A stretch of 56,690 nt of DNA from an uncultured Prevotellaceae bacterium (lineage in GTDB: Bacteria > Bacteroidota > Bacteroidia > Bacteroidales > Muribaculaceae). This document shows positions 44,150-51,608 of this stretch, piece by piece. Position 1 is the first letter of the stretch; the number at the start of each line of letters is the position of its first letter. Where the stretch lies: positions 1 to 56,690 of the forward strand of contig ONJS01000033.1 of NCBI GenBank assembly GCA_900318205.1. Direction: 5' to 3'. The position numbers and the translations under genes were made by a program. The notes under the pieces were generated by a model. The model did not search any database. It saw only the letters and a list, made by a program, of their open reading frames with translations, and was not told the origin of the DNA.

Positions 44150-45955
44150 ATGATCAATATCAGGAAACTTGAAGCGGAATTGTGGGAATCAGCCGACTTG
44201 CTGCGACAGGGCAGCAAGTTGACCAGCAGCCAGTACTGTATGCCGGTGTTGGCGCTGCTGTTTCTGCGCTATGCCTACAGCCGCTATAAGATGGTCGAGG
44301 CCGAGATTCTCCAGGGACGCCCCATGCGCGGCGGGCGCGTGATGCCTGTCGAGCCGAGTGACTTTGCCGCCAAGAGTGCGCTCTACCTGCCCCGCGAGGC
44401 CCAGTTCGACTATCTGGTCAACCTGCCCGATAACATCCTGGATGCCCACCTCAAGGGCAAGGACGGTCACGATATCAACTCGTTGGGCGAGGCGGTCAAC
44501 AACGCCATGCAGCTCGTCGAGGACCAGAGCGAGCAGTTGACGGGTGTGCTGCCCAAGACCTACACCATGTTTGCCGATGACCTGTTGCGGGAGTTGCTGC
44601 GCATCTTCAACAACAAGACCATCGACGAGGTGGGCGGCGACATCATCGGGCGCATCTACGAGTACTTCCTCTCCAAGTTTGCCAAGGCGGTCGCCAGCGA
44701 CGACGGCGTCTTCTTCACGCCCAAGTCGTTAGTAAAAATGCTCGTCAACGTGCTGGAGCCCAAGCAGGGCGTTATGCTCGACCCCGCTTGCGGTAGCGGC
44801 GGTATGTTCGTGCAGACGGGTGACTTCGTCAACGCCGCCGGCATGAACGCCAACAGCCAGATGACCTTCTACGGCCAGGAGAAAGTGGAATACAATGCCC
44901 AGCTGTGCCTCATGAACATGGCGGTGCATGGCCTGAACGGCCGCATCATCTCGGGCGACGAGGCCAACACCTTCTACCACGATGCCCACAACCTGGCGGG
45001 CAAGTGCGACTATGTGATGGCCAATCCTCCTTTCAATGTCGATAAGGTGAAGGCCGAATCCACCTTTGCTGCCGGGCGTCTACCCTTCGGCTTGCCCGGC
45101 GTCAATGCCAAGAAGAAAGAGGTGAGCAACGCCAATTACCTGTGGATAAGTTATTTCTATGCCTACCTTAACGACCACGGCCGTGCCGGTTTTGTGATGG
45201 CCAGTTCGGCGACCGACAGCGCTAATAAGGATCGCGACATCCGCGAGCAGCTCGTGCGCACGGGCGATGTGGACGTGATGATGAGTGTGGGCAACAACTT
45301 CTTCTATACGCTCTCGCTGCCGTGCTCGCTGTGGTTCTTTGACCGCGCCAAGCGTCCTGAGAACCGTGACAAGGTGCTCTTTATCGACGCCCGCAACTAC
45401 TACACCGTCGTGGACCGTACCCTCAACGAGTGGAGCGAGTGGCAACTGCGCAACCTCCAGGCCATCGTCCACCTCTACCGCGGCGAGACCGAAAAATACC
45501 GCCAACTGCTGCAGGACTACAAGGCAGCGTTGGGCGACACGACCGTCGCCACCGCCCAGGAAGCCATCGACCGCCAAAAGGCCGAGGCCAAGCAACTCAT
45601 TGCCGATGCGCCCCGCAAGGACAAAAAGCGCATCGAGGCCGAAATGAATGCCCAGTTAGCAGCACTCGAGGACACCCTCGAGACCGCCCGCCAGCATGAG
45701 TGGCTCGTCGAGAAATTCGGCGAGGGCGAGTACCAGGACGTGCTGGGTCTCTGCAAGGTAGCTACCATCCAGGAAATCGAGGAGAAGAACTACTCGCTCA
45801 CCCCTGGCGCCTACGTCGGCGTCGCCGAACAGGAAGATGACGGCGTGGACTTCCACGAGCGCATGACCGAGATCCACGACGAGCTCGCCCGCCTCAACAC
45901 CGAGGCCAACGCCCTCATGACCGACATCCTTAAAGCATGGGAGGATCTGAAATGA
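44150..45955 (+). CDS. hsdM: type I restriction-modification system, methyltransferase subunit
   Basis: A 601-residue N6-adenine methyltransferase. An HsdM N-terminal helical domain is followed by FFTPKSLVKMLVNVLEPK, the SAM motif LDPACGSGGMFVQ near residue 210 and the catalytic NPPF near residue 291. A long charged coiled region (480-560) follows. With HsdS it methylates the host target sequence; with HsdR it forms the restriction complex. Codon use is GC-rich, unlike the two genes inserted downstream. hsdS follows after 28 bases. Confidence 0.95.
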   Translation: MINIRKLEAELWESADLLRQGSKLTSSQYCMPVLALLFLRYAYSRYKMVEAEILQGRPMRGGRVMPVEPSDFAAKSALYLPREAQFDYLVNLPDNILDAHLKGKDGHDINSLGEAVNNAMQLVEDQSEQLTGVLPKTYTMFADDLLRELLRIFNNKTIDEVGGDIIGRIYEYFLSKFAKAVASDDGVFFTPKSLVKMLVNVLEPKQGVMLDPACGSGGMFVQTGDFVNAAGMNANSQMTFYGQEKVEYNAQLCLMNMAVHGLNGRIISGDEANTFYHDAHNLAGKCDYVMANPPFNVDKVKAESTFAAGRLPFGLPGVNAKKKEVSNANYLWISYFYAYLNDHGRAGFVMASSATDSANKDRDIREQLVRTGDVDVMMSVGNNFFYTLSLPCSLWFFDRAKRPENRDKVLFIDARNYYTVVDRTLNEWSEWQLRNLQAIVHLYRGETEKYRQLLQDYKAALGDTTVATAQEAIDRQKAEAKQLIADAPRKDKKRIEAEMNAQLAALEDTLETARQHEWLVEKFGEGEYQDVLGLCKVATIQEIEEKNYSLTPGAYVGVAEQEDDGVDFHERMTEIHDELARLNTEANALMTDILKAWEDLK

Positions 45956-45983
45956 CCAACTCACCCAGAAAGGAAGACAACGC

Positions 45984-47243
45984 ATGAGAAAGACAATAAC
46001 TATAGGCGATTTGGGTACAGTTATTACTGGTAAGACTCCTCCTACCACTAATAAGAACTACTATGGTGATTATGCAGTCTTTATAAAGCCCACTGACATC
46101 TCTGAGTCATGCAAGTTCACTTATGAGACAGAAGAAATGTACTCAAAGGTAGCAGCTGAAAAATATTCAAGTAGTTTAATTCCCAAGGGTGCTATATGCG
46201 TGCCTTGTATCGGTACTATCGGCACAAAAATGACAATGTCTCATTGCGCTTGCTTTACAAACCAATCAATCAATTCAATAGTTTGTAATGACAAATACGA
46301 TAATGAGTATGTTTATTATCTCATAAAGAATTTCTTACCTGATCTAAAGTCATATAATAAGGGAACAGCATCAGGCAGAGAATATGTTTCTAAATCAAGT
46401 TTTGAGAGTATTGAGTTACAAGCAGAACAAGATATTGATATTCAAAGGAAAATTGGCCAAATTCTGAGCAGATACGACGCCCTGATAGAAAACTACCAGC
46501 GCCAAATCAAGTTGCTCGAAGAAGCCGCACAACGACTCTACAAAGAATGGTTCGTTGACCTACGCTTCCCTGGCCACCAATCCACCCCCATCATCAACAA
46601 CCTCCCCCAAGGATGGCAAAAGAAAAAACTCGGTGAAATCATCGCCTATGAGATTGGTGGTGGTTGGGGTTTTGATGATAACTCAAACAAAGATACGGTT
46701 CCCGCTTATGTCATTAGAGGTACTGATATGGAAGGACTTCAAAATGGTTCGTTCTCAGGCTTGCCTTTTAGGTATCATTTAGAAAGTAACTTCAAGTCAA
46801 GAAAATTAGAGCCTTGCGATATCATTTTTGAGGTGTCAGGTGGTAGCAAAACAGAAGGTGTTGCCAAAACATTCTTGATTCAAGATTCGCTCTTGAACCA
46901 ATTCAATGCTCCTGTAATATGCGCAAGTTTCTGTAAATTAATAAGATTGAAATGTCCTGAAACGGCATACTTTGTTTATGACACTCTAAAATATTGGAGA
47001 GCATCTGGTGTGACGACACAATATGACAAAAGAAGTGCAAGTAGCATTGTCAATTATCGTTGGAAAGATTTCCTAGTGCAACAAGAGATATTAATTCCCA
47101 ACGATAATGTACTATCGCAATACTTAGACAGCTCAAAACAAATTCATTCGAGAATGTCTAATCTCGCAATTCAAATCCGCAACCTCAGCGAGGCCCGAGA
47201 CCGTCTCCTGCCCAAACTGATGAGCGCCGAAATAGAAGTTTAA
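45984..47243 (+). CDS. hsdS: type I restriction-modification system, specificity subunit
   Basis: A 419-residue HsdS with two target-recognition domains. TRD1 is residues 1-155, and TRD2 about 205-370. The central conserved helix (about 160-205) contains IGQILSRYDALIENYQRQIK and RLYKEWFVDLRFPG. The C-terminal helix ends SEARDRLLPKLMSAEIEV. The TRDs are AT-rich while the central and terminal helices are GC-rich like hsdM, suggesting exchange of TRDs. The last 28 bases before the stop recur exactly at 48802-48829. No invertase gene was seen. Confidence 0.92.
   Translation: MRKTITIGDLGTVITGKTPPTTNKNYYGDYAVFIKPTDISESCKFTYETEEMYSKVAAEKYSSSLIPKGAICVPCIGTIGTKMTMSHCACFTNQSINSIVCNDKYDNEYVYYLIKNFLPDLKSYNKGTASGREYVSKSSFESIELQAEQDIDIQRKIGQILSRYDALIENYQRQIKLLEEAAQRLYKEWFVDLRFPGHQSTPIINNLPQGWQKKKLGEIIAYEIGGGWGFDDNSNKDTVPAYVIRGTDMEGLQNGSFSGLPFRYHLESNFKSRKLEPCDIIFEVSGGSKTEGVAKTFLIQDSLLNQFNAPVICASFCKLIRLKCPETAYFVYDTLKYWRASGVTTQYDKRSASSIVNYRWKDFLVQQEILIPNDNVLSQYLDSSKQIHSRMSNLAIQIRNLSEARDRLLPKLMSAEIEV
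47212..47239 (+). repeat. 28-bp direct repeat, copy 1 (hsdS 3' end)
   Basis: Starts CCAAACTGATGAGCGCCGAA and is identical over 28 bases to 48802-48829. This copy encodes the last residues of HsdS (KLMSAEIEV). Confidence 0.9.
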
Positions 47244-47271
47244 AATCATTAACCATTAATTATCAGAGATT

Positions 47272-48759
47272 ATGGACAATTCAGACATATTATATTATTA
47301 TTTAAATAAATCATTTGAAGAGAGTAGGAAAGAATTGCAAAAAATATTATACATATCCAAAGAAAACATCAGTATCTTCAACTCTTATATTAATGATTAC
47401 TTTGACATAGATATAGAAGTAGAACAACCTGGTAATACTGATTCTATCGGTGATACAATTTGTGCCTTTCTCAATACAAAAGGAGGTAAGATAAAAATAG
47501 GATATGATGGAGACGATCACAACAACCAAAAGGCAAAATTAGAAGAGAATCTTAAGAAAAGCTACGGCAAATATAATAGAAATCCATCAAAATGGATATC
47601 TGTTAATGAACAAGACGATAGTTTAATGATAAAGGTCTCATTTCCAAACAACCATAGTTTTTTCACTTTTGATGAGAAAATGTATTATAGAGTTGGAAAG
47701 AAGAATAAAATACTATTATCTGGGGATACTAATGAGATATTAAGAAATAGAAAGAAAGCTTTTGGCCGTCCTGTTCTATCCGAATATGAACCAACAGATG
47801 AAGCGAAGAAAAAATCATTTAAAGAAGCAAAATCAGAAAACCGTGTTTCATATTTACGAATAGGAGAACCATTAGAAAATAAGGCAACCTTTTACAAATA
47901 TATATCTCTTGAAGCCGTGATGAGTATATTCCGAAAAGTTGATGCAGATAAAGTCAAAGAAGGACAAAGAAATCCACCTCAAACCATGCGATTTGTGGAA
48001 CCTCCCGCATGGCCTGACCAATATGAAAGGAGATTCTATACTGCCGATTACAAAAAAGTAAAAATATATCCTAATGCAGCACCTAAGCTGTATGCCACTT
48101 GCTTCACGCCATGTAAAGATAGTGAACCAGCATGGCAGGTTTATAATCGAAAAAAGGAAGGTCTGGGTGCAAGGTGTGTGCAATTCCGCTTTAATCAGGT
48201 AGCGTTGAGAGAAGAATTGGTAAAGAATCTTGAAGATTGCACAATAGTAGAAGGGGTCGTTGATTATCAAAGTAATTCTTTTATTGATGAGTTGCACTTA
48301 TCAACCACAAAAGATGGCACGCCAAGCATATTGTATGATCATTATTTTTCTGATTTTACATTAGATAACTTCATTAACCTTTTGTTGTTGAAAAGGACTG
48401 CATTTGATTATGAAAAAGAAGTGCGCATTTTTCTCATATTCGATGAAGACAACAATGAGAGTAAATCAATGACAAAAGAAGAAATAACCCCGAAGAACAT
48501 TTCACTTGATTGGTTATCATTTATTGAAGAAATAAGAGTCGATCCTAATTGTACTGAAATTGAGATTGCACTGTTACAGGATGCAATCAATAGGCTCATT
48601 GAAGATAGTAATAGAAGTCAAGATGAAAAAGATGAACTAAAAGCAAGGCTTATTGTTGAAAAATATAATGTCAATGAAGACAAGGAAAAGGATAATAGAA
48701 TTTGTATCGGAGAAGAGTACAAAGAATATAAGAAAAGACAGAAGAATCAAAATAACTAA
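47272..48759 (+). CDS. AlbA_2 (Schlafen-like) plus DUF2971 protein, putative defence gene
   Basis: A 495-residue, charged, AT-rich gene product without signal or membrane segments. Residues about 45-155 look like an AlbA_2/Schlafen nucleic-acid-binding domain: DTICAFLNTKGGKIKIGYDG and, near 137, MYYRVGKKNKILLSG. Residues about 205-430 resemble DUF2971: FYKYISLEAVMSIF, then YATCFTPCKDSEPAWQVYN, GARCVQFRFN and FDYEKEVRIFLIFD. Both domain calls rest on motif resemblance by eye. It lies 28 bases after hsdS, inside the restriction operon, and is bracketed by a 28-bp direct repeat of the hsdS tail. A role in phage defence is inferred from context only. Confidence 0.7.
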   Translation: MDNSDILYYYLNKSFEESRKELQKILYISKENISIFNSYINDYFDIDIEVEQPGNTDSIGDTICAFLNTKGGKIKIGYDGDDHNNQKAKLEENLKKSYGKYNRNPSKWISVNEQDDSLMIKVSFPNNHSFFTFDEKMYYRVGKKNKILLSGDTNEILRNRKKAFGRPVLSEYEPTDEAKKKSFKEAKSENRVSYLRIGEPLENKATFYKYISLEAVMSIFRKVDADKVKEGQRNPPQTMRFVEPPAWPDQYERRFYTADYKKVKIYPNAAPKLYATCFTPCKDSEPAWQVYNRKKEGLGARCVQFRFNQVALREELVKNLEDCTIVEGVVDYQSNSFIDELHLSTTKDGTPSILYDHYFSDFTLDNFINLLLLKRTAFDYEKEVRIFLIFDEDNNESKSMTKEEITPKNISLDWLSFIEEIRVDPNCTEIEIALLQDAINRLIEDSNRSQDEKDELKARLIVEKYNVNEDKEKDNRICIGEEYKEYKKRQKNQNN

Positions 48760-48801
48760 AGCGATTGAGATTATGATATTATCAATGTTCATGTTTCATA
48801 T

Positions 48802-48829
48802 CCAAACTGATGAGCGCCGAAATAGAAGT
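48802..48829 (+). repeat. 28-bp direct repeat, copy 2 (hsdS tail remnant)
   Basis: Identical over 28 bases to the 3' end of hsdS (47212-47239) but not linked to an hsdS frame here. It lies 42 bases past the stop of the AlbA_2-DUF2971 gene and 23 bases before the next start. It marks the likely original junction between hsdS and the gene at 48852. Confidence 0.9.
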
Positions 48830-48851
48830 ATAACCAATAAACCATACAGTT

Positions 48852-51608
48852 ATGGCAAATTTAGATAGTCCCCAGTGGAAACGAGCACAACAAACATCTT
48901 TGTGGAAAAGAACACTCGGTTCTGATGATGAAGATGTTAAGCCGTTAAGAGAGAGTTTTCTTGATGCGCGAGAAAATGCTGCTTTTCTTTTGGACAAGAT
49001 AAGGCCAGATTTTCCTAATTTGACTATCCACGACATAACCCATGTAGATTCGTTATGGAGTGTTGCTGATGCCATCATTGGCGATGATTATCCCATCAAT
49101 CCACTTGAAGGATATGTTTTGGGTATTGCTTTTCTGATACATGATGCAGCCATGTCATACGATGCAGTAGGAGGTAAAGAAAAACTCAGAAATACCATTG
49201 AATGGAAAGATGCTTATGCCGATGGACTTGGCGATAAGGATGAAGAGGAATTCAAGAAGGAGTGTGACTTCACAGCCATTCGTGCGATACATGCAAGAGA
49301 GGCTAAAGAAATCATAGGTAGAACATTCAGTAGTGATGACATGCCTTCTTTCCATATCGTAAAAAAAGCTTCTTATCGTCAATCGTTAGGAGAAATTATT
49401 GGCAAGATTGCTGCAAGTCACCATTGGAGTATTGATGAGGTTGAATCAAAGCTTGATATTCAGATTACCCCAAGCGTAGAAGTTTCAGGGCCTGGAGATT
49501 GGGATATTAATGAACAAAAACTAGCTTGCATTTTACGCTGTGCAGATGCCGGTCATATCGATGATGGCCGAGCTCCGTATTATATTTTTCGTTCATTGAA
49601 TCTAAATGGAGTATCCCTAGAACATTGGAAGTCACAAAGTCGTCTCGGAGTAGTGAGGCCATACATCAAAGATACCAGCAAATTGCTGATAACCAGTACA
49701 AGCTCATTTAAGAAAGAAGATTTTGCGGCATGGAATGTGGCATACGAGGCAGTTAAGTTGTTCGATGAAGAAATCAAAAAATCGAATAACTTACTTAAAT
49801 CAATAGATGGTAAGTTGGTCTTTCCTCGTACGGGTGTTATGGGAGCATCTTCTAAAGAAGAATTGGCAGAGTATATAAAAACAGAAGGTTGGCAACCATG
49901 TAGTTTTGGAGTACATACTAGCAATATCAAGATGCTCATTGAGAATTTGGGCGGGAGCAAATTGTATGGAGAAGACAATATGTTGCTGGTCGCTTTGCGA
50001 GAGCTCATCCAAAATGCTCGCGATGCGATTCATGCTAGACAGAAGTTAGAAGATTCTTTTGATAATGGCAAGATCACGATAAGACTCAAAAAGGAAGGCA
50101 CTGAACGATTCATTGAAGTAGAAGACAATGGAATTGGCATGTCTATGGACTGTATCAAGCATAATTTGTTGGATTTTGGTAACAGTTACTGGAAATCTCC
50201 GTTATCTAAATACGAGAATCCTGGCTTAAGGAGTAAAGGCTTTACCAGCATAGGTAAATACGGCATTGGTTTTTATTCTGTCTTTATGGTGGCAGAATCT
50301 GTCGTCGTTCGGACAAAACGATACGATAAAGGTAATAAAGCCATGAAGGTTGAGTTTCCCACGGGACTGACATTGTCTCCTATTATTTCGAAAGATGAAA
50401 TAAATCCCAGCGCATCAACTATCATTAGATTTGAGGTGAAAGAAGCACAATTGCCATATTATCAAAATCGTTTCAGCAATAAGACCATATCTTTGGAGGA
50501 TATGCTACCCAGATTGGTCGCAGCCCTAGATACTGATGTCTTTTTTGAAAAGCAAGACAAGTTGCAAAAAATACATACTAATATCTATTCTCAAGATTTT
50601 GATAAAGAAAAATGGCTAGGGGACTTATTTATACCTTGTCCTGTTAATATCAAAGAGATCGCTTCTAAAACTGAAGTCCTAATAGATGAGAATGGCGAGC
50701 AAAGAGGCATAATACTTTCTCCCGAATTTCAAAGTAAAATAAGATTTAAGAAACCATCTCTTTCGACTGGTGCTTATTATCCTTGTATTCAAACGATTGG
50801 AGGATTGTGGTCAAAGTTCTATCTCGACTATGGCTTTGATGCACTTTATATCGGTTATTTAAATGGGAAAGAGAATAGTATATCAAGAAATAAAATGAAT
50901 CTTGACAAATCATTACTTAATTGCTTACAGACATGGATGAAAGAGAAATATCTAAACAACTATGATGAAATGATCAAAAATGACAAACATCTAGCTCATG
51001 TTTTTGAGAGACTTATTGACTTTTGCAATTTAAAGAATATTATCATAAATGATAATATTAGACGCGTATACACTAAGATGCAACCAAGAGACGAAGTAGG
51101 AACAATGAAAAGTTTGATGAACATACATTATTCTTTATTAGTTGGTGTTGTTTCTCATGCAGGAAAACTAAAATTTAATTGTGGAGTAACCCCTAATAAT
51201 AATAGTCTATATCCTCTATTTGATTCTCACATGCGAGTAAAGAATAAGTTTTTGAAAGAGTTAGGCTTTATTGGCACTACTGACCAGAAAAATATGGATT
51301 CAGAAAAGCTTCAAGCAATTATTGCAATTAGCGATTTGCCTGCAACAAACTATGAAGACATCATAAGAAAATATTGTGGGTATATGAACATTCGTCCATT
51401 TAATGATTGCAATAAAAGAGCTTTAGGCGTTTGGGTGAATCTAATGCTGGATAGACTTTTCGGCAAAATGATTGATTGGAGAAACGTTAATGATAAATTA
51501 TTTTATCATGACCCGGATAAAGTAATTAAATATCTTGAGCCATTCTTGTCTTCAACATATTTGGATGAAATGATAAATAATCAAGATTATGTCGAAGGAA
51601 TTCAGTGA
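48852..51608 (+). CDS. HD - Hsp90-like GHKL ATPase - Fic-fold fusion protein, putative defence effector
   Basis: A 918-residue soluble protein with three parts. Residues 1-330: an HD-type domain with HDITHVDSLWSVAD near 58, FLIHDAAMS near 95, ASHHW near 193 and LRCADAGH near 226, giving the H...HD...H...D metal set. Residues 350-700: an Hsp90-like ATPase with ELIQNARDAIHAR near 383, VEDNGIGMS near 423 and GKYGIGFYSVFMVAES near 466. Residues 800-918: a Fic-like end, RKYCGYMNIRPFNDCNKRAL near 840 followed by KMIDWRNV, matching Fic proteins of the MNIAHPFxxGNGR...DWSKI type, but with the catalytic His replaced and GNGR as CNKR. It sits between hsdS and hsdR and overlaps hsdR by 20 bases. A role in conflict or defence is inferred. 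Confidence 0.82.
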   Translation: MANLDSPQWKRAQQTSLWKRTLGSDDEDVKPLRESFLDARENAAFLLDKIRPDFPNLTIHDITHVDSLWSVADAIIGDDYPINPLEGYVLGIAFLIHDAAMSYDAVGGKEKLRNTIEWKDAYADGLGDKDEEEFKKECDFTAIRAIHAREAKEIIGRTFSSDDMPSFHIVKKASYRQSLGEIIGKIAASHHWSIDEVESKLDIQITPSVEVSGPGDWDINEQKLACILRCADAGHIDDGRAPYYIFRSLNLNGVSLEHWKSQSRLGVVRPYIKDTSKLLITSTSSFKKEDFAAWNVAYEAVKLFDEEIKKSNNLLKSIDGKLVFPRTGVMGASSKEELAEYIKTEGWQPCSFGVHTSNIKMLIENLGGSKLYGEDNMLLVALRELIQNARDAIHARQKLEDSFDNGKITIRLKKEGTERFIEVEDNGIGMSMDCIKHNLLDFGNSYWKSPLSKYENPGLRSKGFTSIGKYGIGFYSVFMVAESVVVRTKRYDKGNKAMKVEFPTGLTLSPIISKDEINPSASTIIRFEVKEAQLPYYQNRFSNKTISLEDMLPRLVAALDTDVFFEKQDKLQKIHTNIYSQDFDKEKWLGDLFIPCPVNIKEIASKTEVLIDENGEQRGIILSPEFQSKIRFKKPSLSTGAYYPCIQTIGGLWSKFYLDYGFDALYIGYLNGKENSISRNKMNLDKSLLNCLQTWMKEKYLNNYDEMIKNDKHLAHVFERLIDFCNLKNIIINDNIRRVYTKMQPRDEVGTMKSLMNIHYSLLVGVVSHAGKLKFNCGVTPNNNSLYPLFDSHMRVKNKFLKELGFIGTTDQKNMDSEKLQAIIAISDLPATNYEDIIRKYCGYMNIRPFNDCNKRALGVWVNLMLDRLFGKMIDWRNVNDKLFYHDPDKVIKYLEPFLSSTYLDEMINNQDYVEGIQ

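Noticed and set aside
45984-48830. Phase-variable inversion of hsdS
   Set aside because: The repeats found are direct, not inverted, and no invertase or second hsdS is in the window.
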